A stretch of 26,565 nucleotides of DNA from a virus: positions 6,739-33,303 of IMG/VR virus record IMGVR_UViG_3300039106_000357; one strand, 5' to 3'. How positions within the stretch are numbered: the stretch's first letter is position 1; every line of letters begins with the position of its first letter. Under the pieces are notes generated by a model, which saw nothing but the letters and a program-made list of their open reading frames with translations, had not been told where the DNA came from and made no database searches. The translations under genes and the position numbers were made by a program. This document shows positions 19,497 through 26,554 of the stretch, piece after piece.

Positions 19497-21131
19497 ATGT
19501 TATTTGGATTCGGCATTCTGGCCACAGCACTCTTATTGAGTCTGGTGGCCGCATATTACTCTGTGGCAGGTCTCACTGCCATCTTCAGCGCGGCGGCCAT
19601 ACCGGTCATCATCATGGGCGGCAGCCTAGAACTAGGCAAAGTGGTTGCCACAGTCTGGCTACACAACAACTGGCGCCGCACACCATTCCTATTCAAAGCC
19701 TATCTGGTTCCAGCCATCGCATTCCTGATGTTGTTGACCAGCATGGGCATCTTTGGTTTCCTAAGCAAAGCACACAGTGACCAGAGTCTAGTAAGTGGTG
19801 ACAGCATGGCTAAAGTGGCCATTTATGATGAGAAGATCAAGACAGCAAAGGACAATATCGATGCGAACAGGAAGGCGCTTAAACAAATGGATGAAGCTGT
19901 GGACCAGGTTATGGGTCGAAGCAGTGATGAAAAAGGTGCCGACAAAGCTGTTGGCATTAGACGCAGTCAACAAAAAGAACGCACAAGACTTCAATCCGAG
20001 ATCCAGGCCGAACAGAAAACTATTGCCTCCCTTAGCGAAGAGGCGGCACCACTACGTGCTGAGTTCCGCAAGGTGGAAAGCGAAGTCGGCCCAATCAAGT
20101 ACATCGCGGCGCTGATATACGGAGACAGTACAGATCAAAACGTCCTGGAAAAGGCTGTTAGATTTGTGATCATAATGATTGTTTTGGTTTTTGATCCACT
20201 GGCACTTACTCTGATCCTGGCAGCAAACAAACAGTTTGAATGGGCTAGACATGGTGAAGGTGGATGGGTACATGACAAAGAGGACGAACAGCCTGTTACC
20301 GCGGCAAAAGAAAATACAGTACAGTTGGATAATGAAGAGGCCACGCCGCCCCCTCCTGAGTCATCAGTCACCGAAGCCATTACCAATCTAGAACAGGAAC
20401 TGACTGACACTCGACAACTGATTGACAACATGAGCAATCAGATTCTGGAAAGTGAACAGAATTATTTCCGAATGAAGGCAGCACTCAAGGCAGCTGAAAC
20501 GCAGTCTACAGAACAGTGGGCACAACAGGCTGAACAAGCACAAGCATTGACTGACTGGAAAAACAAATTTGACCGTCTAGCTGATCGTTACAAAGCATTA
20601 AAAGCAGTCAGTACTAAAGAGCGTGAAGTGGATCAGGATCGAATCCATGAACTGGAATCACTGATAGAAGAACTGGCCTCCCTACAAGCTGAGGTGCCAG
20701 TGACTGCACCCACAACTGACTCTGTCGAGCCAGTTAACCCACCTGAAGTGTTGCGTGTGGCTCCTGGTTACATCAGTGTTGATGGTAAAATCAGTGCTGA
20801 CAACACAGTGGATCCTTCGCTACTATTACAAGCTGACAATGTGCCAGGCCAGGCCGCTGTTGCCAGCTTTGGTTCCGAGTTCCCCACCAAGCCCAATCGC
20901 GGTGATGTGTTCCTGCGTGTGGATGTGTTGCCCAACAAACTGTACAAGTGGAACGGCGCACAGTGGATTCAGATTCCCAAAGAGGCCACAGACATCCTGG
21001 CTGACGACTGGCGCTATATTGAATACATTGCCAAGTCAATCGCACAAGGTGCATTGTCAATGGAAGATCTTAGCGACTACGAACAAGAACAACTGAACAA
21101 ATATCTTACCAACGGCGGTGCTGTTGGTTAA
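19497..21131 (+). CDS. Membrane-anchored coiled-coil protein with C-terminal virion-type module
   Basis: A 544-residue protein. TM segments lie at about 4-20, 25-41, 66-90 and 221-243 (VRFVIIMIVLVFDPLALTLI). Between TM3 and TM4, and again from about 295 to 400, are long coiled coils. A Pro-rich linker (TPPPPES) follows TM4. Near residues 461-495 is a small module (FPTKPNRGDVFLRVD, then NKLYKWNGAQWIQIPK) that occurs at the ends of many phage structural proteins. I recall the same layout in bacterioplankton T4-like phages, where it is annotated as a coil-containing structural protein. Membrane domains in a late protein could mean envelope remodelling, DNA-entry channel formation or lysis control. 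There is no Shine-Dalgarno, and the late core sits 6 nt upstream. Confidence 0.75.
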   Translation: MLFGFGILATALLLSLVAAYYSVAGLTAIFSAAAIPVIIMGGSLELGKVVATVWLHNNWRRTPFLFKAYLVPAIAFLMLLTSMGIFGFLSKAHSDQSLVSGDSMAKVAIYDEKIKTAKDNIDANRKALKQMDEAVDQVMGRSSDEKGADKAVGIRRSQQKERTRLQSEIQAEQKTIASLSEEAAPLRAEFRKVESEVGPIKYIAALIYGDSTDQNVLEKAVRFVIIMIVLVFDPLALTLILAANKQFEWARHGEGGWVHDKEDEQPVTAAKENTVQLDNEEATPPPPESSVTEAITNLEQELTDTRQLIDNMSNQILESEQNYFRMKAALKAAETQSTEQWAQQAEQAQALTDWKNKFDRLADRYKALKAVSTKEREVDQDRIHELESLIEELASLQAEVPVTAPTTDSVEPVNPPEVLRVAPGYISVDGKISADNTVDPSLLLQADNVPGQAAVASFGSEFPTKPNRGDVFLRVDVLPNKLYKWNGAQWIQIPKEATDILADDWRYIEYIAKSIAQGALSMEDLSDYEQEQLNKYLTNGGAVG

Positions 21132-21134
21132 ATA
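21129..21134 (+). promoter_or_regulatory. T4-type late promoter core overlapping a stop codon
   Basis: Stop TAA of the coiled-coil gene forms the first half of TAAATA. Predicted start near 21140, with a leader of about 23 nt holding a weak AAAGAAAG ribosome binding site before ATG 21163. Confidence 0.55.
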
Positions 21135-21162
21135 ATTTTAACTCAACTAAAGAAAGTCTTAC

Positions 21163-21882
21163 ATGAAACCCAAAATTAGTATCATGTTTCCCACACGGAA
21201 ACGCACTGACGCTCTGATCAAAAGTGTAGCCAGTCTGTTGCACTTTGCCCATGACACAGCCAACATTGAATTCCTAATTGTGTATGATCAGGATGACGAA
21301 GAAAGCCGTGAGTTCTTTGCCAATGAGTGGGAACCGTTCCTGGCACAAACCAAAGCCACCAGCAAGGTGTTTGCCAGTGTGCGTCATGGATATCTACGCC
21401 TACACAAGTATGTGAACCACCTGGCAACAGAAGCCGAGGGCGACTGGATTTGCAGTTGGAATGACGACTGCTACATGCTGACACAAGACTGGGATAAACA
21501 CATTATTGAAAACGACAACTTTTTTGGTCTGTTGCGTATGCCCTGCGCTAACATGGAACATCCGTTCGCACTGATGCCTGTTGTGCCCAGAGAATGGATC
21601 AATGTATTTGGCGAGGTCAGCGTGGTCAATCACATTGACTGGTGGATCTATCAGGTGTGCAAGTTCAACAATGCAGTGCGTGACATTCCTGTGCAGATCT
21701 ACCACGATCGTGCTGATGTGACTGGCAACAATAATGACAGCACTTATCAGGAACGCAGTTACGACCACGACGGCAAAAACCCCAACAACCCAGAAGATCA
21801 CAGTCACCCAGATCGCCGCCGCGACCTGCAGAACTGGATTGAAAAATTCCATAACCATGTGACTGCTGACCAGACTGCTTAA
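21163..21882 (+). CDS. GT-A family glycosyltransferase-like protein
   Basis: A 239-residue protein with a glycosyltransferase-2-like start: ISIMFPTRKRTDALIKSVAS (5-24), a second strand FLIVYDQDDEES (37-48), and WNDDCYMLTQDWD (99-111), whose D101-D102 stands where the nucleotide-sugar/metal DxD-type motif is expected. The C-terminal region is His/Asp-rich (QERSYDHDGKNPNNPEDHSH). It lacks a TM anchor. It might glycosylate phage DNA, a virion protein or a host surface component; T4-like relatives exist but targets are unknown. It is expressed late and lies among virion genes, which favours a virion or surface target. Its stop codon is part of the next late promoter. Confidence 0.75.
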   Translation: MKPKISIMFPTRKRTDALIKSVASLLHFAHDTANIEFLIVYDQDDEESREFFANEWEPFLAQTKATSKVFASVRHGYLRLHKYVNHLATEAEGDWICSWNDDCYMLTQDWDKHIIENDNFFGLLRMPCANMEHPFALMPVVPREWINVFGEVSVVNHIDWWIYQVCKFNNAVRDIPVQIYHDRADVTGNNNDSTYQERSYDHDGKNPNNPEDHSHPDRRRDLQNWIEKFHNHVTADQTA

Positions 21883-21885
21883 ATA
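21880..21885 (+). promoter_or_regulatory. T4-type late promoter core overlapping a stop codon, leaderless geometry
   Basis: Stop TAA of the glycosyltransferase gene is the first half of TAAATA; five bases later comes ATG 21891. With the last A at -6 the start falls exactly on the A of the ATG. Confidence 0.5.
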
Positions 21886-21890
21886 CCAGT

Positions 21891-22265
21891 ATGGAAGCTG
21901 TCAGCCGATTCATTACTGCCCCTGATCTGGACTACGGATTGTCCTACCGAGTCCTGTTGGTGGGCGCCACTGCTGATGACATCGCCCGTATCACATTCTT
22001 TTTCAAGCACTCGGACATTGCTGTAGACATCTATCTGCATGATGGCAATGTTGAAAATCAGGGCTGGTTGATGAATGTGGTGGATCAGGTGGAAGTCATA
22101 TTACTTAGAACATCCAAGCAACCGTCTCCAGTGGAACGATTGCTCATGCAGAATTACAAAACAATTCCGTTCTATGAACCCGAATTGCCAGTAAGCACCC
22201 GTTTTAAAACACCGTTGGACTTTTTTGAATGGTACTCTGAAAATGCCGGAAAAAGCAACAGCTAA
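21891..22265 (+). CDS. Conserved-type phage hypothetical protein
   Basis: A 124-residue soluble alpha/beta protein. The strand-turn-helix YRVLLVGATADDIARITFFF (about 19-38) followed by DIAVDIYLHDG and QVEVILLR looks like a Rossmann or receiver-type arrangement, without a recognisable phosphate-binding motif. It has no ribosome binding site and its ATG coincides with the predicted late start. The 3' end overlaps clpX by 23 nt in another frame. No function is known. Confidence 0.65.
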   Translation: MEAVSRFITAPDLDYGLSYRVLLVGATADDIARITFFFKHSDIAVDIYLHDGNVENQGWLMNVVDQVEVILLRTSKQPSPVERLLMQNYKTIPFYEPELPVSTRFKTPLDFFEWYSENAGKSNS

Positions 22266-23448
22266 AGAACAGATCAATTGCAACTTCTGCGGCAAGACTC
22301 GCAAAGAAGTGGCCAAATTGATTGTGGCTAACGATGCAGGCATCTGTAACGAGTGCATTGATTTATGCAACAACATACTAAAGACTTCTGCTAAAGTGGA
22401 AGTGACCAAGTACGATGCTGAGCGTCTGAATCCCGAAGCTATTAAGGAGTATCTGGATCAGTTCGTAATTGGGCAAGATGCGGCCAAACGTGCGCTGAGT
22501 GTGGCCGTGGTCAATCACTTCAAGCGTATTGGTAACACTACAGAGGTCACACTGGACAAAAGCAACATCATGATCCTGGGACCCACAGGCTCGGGCAAAA
22601 CACTGATGGCCAAGACGCTGGCCAAATATCTGGATCTACCCATTGTGATTGCTGATGCCACTACGCTGACTGAAGCAGGCTATGTGGGGCAGGATGTGGA
22701 CAGTGTGATCAGCAGTCTGTTTGTTGCTGCCAACTACGATGTGGACAAGTGCCAGCAGGGCATCATATTCCTGGACGAAGTGGACAAGATTGGCCGCAAG
22801 GGTGACGAAGGCAGTAACACCCGTGACGTATCTGGTGAGGGTGTACAACAGGCACTACTCAAACTGGTTGAAGGCACCAGATGCAAAATATCACCACCAG
22901 CTGGCAATCGCAAGTTCAATGTGTACGACCAGATTGAGATAGATACCAGCAACATTCTGTTTATTGCCAGCGGTGCGTTTGTGGGACTGGACAAAGTGAT
23001 CAGCAATCGCACCAGCAGTATCAGTATAGGCTTTAACGCCAACGTGGACAAAGCACCCAAAGACCCCAATGTAATACCCACAGATCTTATTAAATTCGGG
23101 CTGATTCCCGAGTTCTGTGGCAGATTCCCTGTGCTGGTACACACAAACGAGCTACAGTTGTCCGACTACTTGGCCATCCTGACCAACGTCAAGAACTCAG
23201 TTATTGAACAATCCAAAGTGTATTTTGACATAGACCAAGTACAGTTGGAGTTTACCACAGACGCACTAGAAGAAATAGCCACACAAGCACATAAATTGGG
23301 GTTGGGTGCTCGTGGGTTAAAAACCATAACAGAACGCATACTGATGCCCATCATGTATCAGTTGCCCAGGATACGAGCCCAGGGCCACAAGAATATACAA
23401 ATAAATGCGGAAACTGTTAAATATAACACTGACCCAATTTATGGATAA
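22243..23448 (+). CDS. clpX: ClpX-like AAA+ unfoldase
   Basis: A 401-residue ClpX. ATG 22243 is preferred (MPEKATAKEQ) because the zinc cysteines then fall at C13, C16, C35, C38, two residues from the E. coli numbering; an ATG 18 nt earlier is possible. The order is intact: zinc-binding domain, Walker A GPTGSGKT (113-120), pore loop GYVGQD (146-151), Walker B IIFLDEVDK (174-182), DVSGEGVQQALLKLVEG (195-211), ClpP-docking IGF (262-264), Arg finger in GRFPV (R294), sensor 2 GARGL (R357). The RKH loop reads RKF (223-225), and the protein ends about 20 residues short of E. coli ClpX. It may redirect host ClpP or act as a chaperone. No clpP is in this window. Confidence 0.93.
   Translation: MPEKATAKEQINCNFCGKTRKEVAKLIVANDAGICNECIDLCNNILKTSAKVEVTKYDAERLNPEAIKEYLDQFVIGQDAAKRALSVAVVNHFKRIGNTTEVTLDKSNIMILGPTGSGKTLMAKTLAKYLDLPIVIADATTLTEAGYVGQDVDSVISSLFVAANYDVDKCQQGIIFLDEVDKIGRKGDEGSNTRDVSGEGVQQALLKLVEGTRCKISPPAGNRKFNVYDQIEIDTSNILFIASGAFVGLDKVISNRTSSISIGFNANVDKAPKDPNVIPTDLIKFGLIPEFCGRFPVLVHTNELQLSDYLAILTNVKNSVIEQSKVYFDIDQVQLEFTTDALEEIATQAHKLGLGARGLKTITERILMPIMYQLPRIRAQGHKNIQINAETVKYNTDPIYG
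23418..23423 (+). promoter_or_regulatory. T4-type late promoter core (TAAATA)
   Basis: TTAAATATAAC inside the final codons of clpX. Predicted start near 23429; leader about 30 nt with GGAG at 23451-23454 before the bS21 ATG. Confidence 0.45.
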
Positions 23449-23458
23449 ACGGAGAAAC

Positions 23459-23692
23459 ATGAGTAAACCAGTTATATTATACGGAAGTGTAGTTCACGTT
23501 ACCGACGGTAATGTAGAGCGAGCTTTACGTAAATTCAAGAAAAAGATCCAGGATTCTGGCAAACTGCAAGAATTGCGTGACCGTGAGTTTTATGAAAAGC
23601 CCACAACACAGCGAAAGAAAGCAGCCAGCTCAGCCAAGAACCGCTGGAACAAAAAAATCGCGGCCCAATCACTACCTAAAAAGCTGTACTAA
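23459..23692 (+). CDS. rpsU: Ribosomal protein bS21
   Basis: A 77-residue bS21. The start MSKPVILYGSVVHV (ATG 23459) follows ACGGAG closely; an in-frame ATG 54 nt upstream lies inside clpX and would add a non-homologous extension. Family marks: NVERALRKFKKKIQDSGKL (18-36), REFYEKPTTQRKK (42-54) and the C-terminal LY. bS21 sits on the 30S platform near the anti-Shine-Dalgarno helix and affects initiation; phage copies are known and can enter host ribosomes. Here the N-terminus is a little longer (LYGSVVHVTD) than in E. coli. The stop shares a base with the radical SAM start (TAATG). Confidence 0.93.
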   Translation: MSKPVILYGSVVHVTDGNVERALRKFKKKIQDSGKLQELRDREFYEKPTTQRKKAASSAKNRWNKKIAAQSLPKKLY

Positions 23693-25248
23693 TGGCTTAT
23701 GACGTCGTAATATTCACCGATGCGATCGGTGGGTTCCTTCACCTTAAGCCCATGGGCGCCTATCGCATTGCATCCGAACTGCGAGCTCATGGATACACCA
23801 CCAAAGTGGTGGACTTGTCCTATCAGATCTTCAAGGATCGGGCACTGTCCATGCGTTTGCTCAACAAGCTGATTGGTGATAACACTCTATTTGTGGGATT
23901 CAGCACCACACACATGTACAAAGCTGACGTGCTAAAAGAAGACTTTAAAAATGACGGTCGCTTTAGCATTGAACAGGGACAAAAGCAGTATGCCTATCCC
24001 CTGGAAGAAAAGAGTTTCGACAAACTGCTGGGCTATTACAAAAACCGATTCCCACAACTGCGAGTGGTACTGGGTGGAGTTTATGCCACTGACAGTCTAC
24101 TAGCGCCCAAGACTGTGGACTACATGATCGACGGTTATGCTGATGTCATGGTGGTGGAACTGGCCAATCACTTGCGTAAGGGCACACCACTCAAGTGGCG
24201 CCCATCAGCAGTGCCACATGCCAAACTGATTGACTATGACAAACTGGGTCAGAGCTTTGACTTTGCTCACAGTGTCACACGTTACGAAGAATGGGATCAC
24301 ATTGCTCCTGGCGAGACCATGTGCCTGGAAACCAGCCGTGGCTGCATGTTCAAATGTCAGTTCTGTGATTACCCACTGCTGGGTCGCAAAAAGACTGATC
24401 CCACCTACGTCAAGTATGTGGACACACTGGCGGCGGAACTAAAAGATAATTGGGAACGATTTGGTGTCAAGACCTATGTGATTGTGGATTCCACATTTAA
24501 CGAAAGTACAGACAAGCTGTTGGCCATCTGGGAAGCTATCAAACAGTCGGGTGTGGACGTGAAGTTCAAAGCATTTATCCGAATTGATCTGTTATGGAAG
24601 TTCCCCGAGCAGGTGGAGATACTACGTGACATGGGACTGATATCAGCATTCTTTGGTATTGAAAGTCTCAATGCTGAGTCACTGAAATCCATCAATAAAA
24701 ACTACACCATGGAAAAACTACAGGAGTTCCTGCCAGTGCTGAATGCCGCCTGGGCAGGGCGTGTGTCCACCATGGCCAGTTTTATCATCGGCTTGCCACA
24801 TGAGACACCTGAAACGTTCAACAAGTGGTGGGGCTGGCTGGAAGAACATCCCGAATGTTTTGACAGCATGTTGTTGCACACACTGGAGATCCGTAACAAG
24901 AACAGCTGGAAGAGTATGTTTGGTACTGGGCCTGAACAGTTTGGTTACGAACTGATTGACCAGTTGCCTGGCGATGTTAGAATTAAACACACCTGGCAAA
25001 ACGAACACTGGAGCAACCTGGAGTGTGAGAACATCACACAGTCCAAGCGACAGTGGTTGCACTTTAACCGACGCATGACCATCAGCAACTGGTTGATTGT
25101 GGCGTTCATGAGTCTAGGGTACACGTTTGAAGAAATGTACCGCAAGCCCACACTGGACTGGGACTGGTTGGAATTAAATCGTCGACTGGATGCGTTCAAG
25201 CAGGACTACATCCGTCGCTTATGTGAATATGAAGGTGTTGAACTATGA
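23692..25248 (+). CDS. Radical SAM protein with N-terminal B12-binding-like domain
   Basis: A 518-residue protein. Residues 1-160 have the Rossmann layout of the cobalamin-binding domain of class B-type radical SAM enzymes (HLKPMGAYRIASELRAHGY at 17-35; VVLGGVYAT at 125-133), but no DxHxxG lower-ligand motif. The radical SAM core begins at CLETSRGCMFKCQFC, with cluster cysteines C218, C222, C225, and includes FFGIESLNAESLKSINK (GIES motif) later on. The last 110 residues are Trp-rich and unassigned. The substrate is unknown. It is coupled on both sides: TAATG with rpsU, ATGA with the DUF3050 gene. It may be a methyltransferase, a methylthiotransferase-like or another radical modification enzyme; no TRAM domain is visible. 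Confidence 0.88.
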   Translation: MAYDVVIFTDAIGGFLHLKPMGAYRIASELRAHGYTTKVVDLSYQIFKDRALSMRLLNKLIGDNTLFVGFSTTHMYKADVLKEDFKNDGRFSIEQGQKQYAYPLEEKSFDKLLGYYKNRFPQLRVVLGGVYATDSLLAPKTVDYMIDGYADVMVVELANHLRKGTPLKWRPSAVPHAKLIDYDKLGQSFDFAHSVTRYEEWDHIAPGETMCLETSRGCMFKCQFCDYPLLGRKKTDPTYVKYVDTLAAELKDNWERFGVKTYVIVDSTFNESTDKLLAIWEAIKQSGVDVKFKAFIRIDLLWKFPEQVEILRDMGLISAFFGIESLNAESLKSINKNYTMEKLQEFLPVLNAAWAGRVSTMASFIIGLPHETPETFNKWWGWLEEHPECFDSMLLHTLEIRNKNSWKSMFGTGPEQFGYELIDQLPGDVRIKHTWQNEHWSNLECENITQSKRQWLHFNRRMTISNWLIVAFMSLGYTFEEMYRKPTLDWDWLELNRRLDAFKQDYIRRLCEYEGVEL

Positions 25249-26012
25249 ACATGATACTGGATCGTATCCGTAAAGAACAATATGTGCTGGGCCAGCATCC
25301 GATCTTTGCCCAGCCCACAATACAGAACATTGAGGAACTGCGAACATTCATGGAGAGTCATGTGTATGCAGTCTGGGACTTTATGAGCCTGCTCAAGACT
25401 CTACAACACACACTGGCGCCCACCACTGTGCCCTGGGTGCCCACCACATACAATCGTTCCAAGAGCGCACGATTAATTAACGAGATCGTCATGGTGGAAG
25501 AGACTGACGAGTTTATCACTGGTGGCAGCACCAGCCACTTTGATCTGTATTGCCAGGCCATGATGGAGATTGGTGCTGACACTGGCCCCATTATGAATTT
25601 TATCGAGATGGTTAAAAGCAGGGGTGTGCCATCTGCACTGGAACTGGCATGTGTTCCGCCCGAGAGTGCTGCCTTTGTGCGTTCCACTTTTGATGTGATC
25701 AACAGCGGCAAGTTACATTGTGTGGCTGGGGTGTTCTGCTTCAGTAGGGAAACACTGATCAGCGACATGTTCCGCACACTGCTGGCACAGTTGAAAATTG
25801 GACAAGCCAATGCACCACGCTTCTATCACTATCTGGATCGCCATATCGAAATCGACGGCGATGCCCACGGTCCAGCCAGTCTGGATCTAATCGAACTGTT
25901 GTGCGAAAATCAACCCATGCGAGCTGTAGAAGCCGAGCAGGCAGCGATTGCGGCTATCCATGCCCGTATTGAATTGTGGGATCAGATCTACAAACGCATC
26001 AAGTCAAAATAA
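25245..26012 (+). CDS. DUF3050 / heme-oxygenase-like fold protein
   Basis: A 255-residue helical protein that I read as DUF3050. Features: HPIFAQ (18-23), the first helix FMESHVYAVWDFMSLLK (35-51), INEIVMVEETDE (78-89), SHFDLYCQAMMEIGAD (97-112), FDVINSG...VAGVFCFSRE (149-169) and the signature HIEIDGDAHGPASLDL (200-215). The helix order and spaced Glu/His (candidate ligands E37, H39, E85/E86, H98, H200, E202, D206, H208) fit the heme-oxygenase-like fold, some members of which are diiron oxidases. Metal use here is inferred. It overlaps the radical SAM gene by 4 nt, so the two may act in one pathway. Confidence 0.78.
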   Translation: MNMILDRIRKEQYVLGQHPIFAQPTIQNIEELRTFMESHVYAVWDFMSLLKTLQHTLAPTTVPWVPTTYNRSKSARLINEIVMVEETDEFITGGSTSHFDLYCQAMMEIGADTGPIMNFIEMVKSRGVPSALELACVPPESAAFVRSTFDVINSGKLHCVAGVFCFSRETLISDMFRTLLAQLKIGQANAPRFYHYLDRHIEIDGDAHGPASLDLIELLCENQPMRAVEAEQAAIAAIHARIELWDQIYKRIKSK

Positions 26013-26019
26013 TTGACTT
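26001..26019. repeat. Inverted repeat overlapping stop codon and -35 box
   Basis: AAGTCAA (26001-26007) and TTGACTT (26013-26019) around AATAA, which contains the DUF3050 stop. The right arm is the -35 box of the hsp20 promoter. It could be an operator or a weak AT-rich hairpin; no T run follows. Confidence 0.4.
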
Positions 26020-26045
26020 TAATTGCAATCTGTCTATAATAAATA
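26013..26045 (+). promoter_or_regulatory. Overlapping sigma70-type and late promoters for hsp20
   Basis: TTGACT (26013-26018), 16-nt spacer, consensus TATAAT (26035-26040), identical in boxes and spacing to the promoter at 14603-14630. The last T of TATAAT begins TAAATA (26040-26045, within AATAAATA). Early starts are expected near 26047 and late ones near 26051. Confidence 0.75.
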
Positions 26046-26047
26046 AC

Positions 26048-26075
26048 TGTGTAGTGCCGATGGTCGGGCTACACA
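26048..26075 (+). other. 5'-terminal stem-loop of hsp20 mRNA
   Basis: TGTGTAG (26048-26054) pairs with CTACACA (26069-26075) and, inside, CCGA (26057-26060) with TCGG (26064-26067), loop TGG. It starts within a base or two of the predicted early transcript end and lies well before the ribosome binding site (AAAGGAG, 26100-26106), so mRNA stabilisation is more likely than masking. Confidence 0.6.
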
Positions 26076-26113
26076 TCAAAATGTCATAACTTGCTTAATA
26101 AAGGAGAAATAAC

Positions 26114-26554
26114 ATGGCAGAACTACACCTACGTACTCTGGGTCTTCCTGAGTTTTCACGTCACGCTATTGGCTTTGACCGTTTATTCAACGAAATGGAA
26201 AAGACTTTTGCCAATACACGCACAGACAATTACCCACCATATAACATCGTCAAACTGGACGACACTCACTATATGATTGAGGTAGCCGTTGCTGGGTTCG
26301 CCGAAGATGAGATCGATATTGAACTAAAAGAGTCCACATTGATCATCAAGGGTGCTCAGGTCAAACGTGAAACAGAAGCCGAGTATGTTCACCGTGGAAT
26401 CAGCTCGCGCAGTTTTGAGCGCACATTCACTCTGGCAGACAACATGGAAGTTCGTAACGCATCAGTGCGTAACGGCGTCCTGAGTGTGGACCTAGAGCAT
26501 GTGGTTCCTGAAGAGCAGAAACCCAAGAAAATCCAGATTACTTTCCAGAAGTAA
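26114..26554 (+). CDS. Small heat-shock protein, Hsp20/IbpA-like
   Basis: A 146-residue Hsp20. A short N-terminal arm (LHLRTLGLPEFSRHAIGFDR) precedes the alpha-crystallin domain, about residues 40-135, with YNIVKLDDTHYMIEVAVAGF, then SFERTFTLADNMEV and ASVRNGVLSVDLEH. The C-terminal IxI anchor is present as I140-Q-I142, so oligomer assembly and holdase activity should be intact. Hsp20 genes are common in T4-like phages of bacterioplankton and may protect folding virion proteins. AAAGGAG lies 7 nt upstream. The gene has its own early plus late promoter and a structured leader, so it is probably expressed throughout infection. The window ends 11 nt after its stop. Confidence 0.95.
   Translation: MAELHLRTLGLPEFSRHAIGFDRLFNEMEKTFANTRTDNYPPYNIVKLDDTHYMIEVAVAGFAEDEIDIELKESTLIIKGAQVKRETEAEYVHRGISSRSFERTFTLADNMEVRNASVRNGVLSVDLEHVVPEEQKPKKIQITFQK

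Noticed and set aside
19997-20115. Possible frameshift or second gene inside the coiled-coil protein, where an alternative frame stays open from 19795
   Set aside because: The main frame is continuous with conserved membrane and coil features; the alternative frame is Arg/Lys-rich shadow sequence.
21400-21858. 152-codon minus-strand open frame opposite the glycosyltransferase
   Set aside because: No start signal, low-complexity Val/His-rich composition, and a well-supported gene on the other strand.
25358-25810. 150-codon minus-strand open frame opposite the DUF3050 gene
   Set aside because: Shadow of a conserved plus-strand gene; no start signal or motif.
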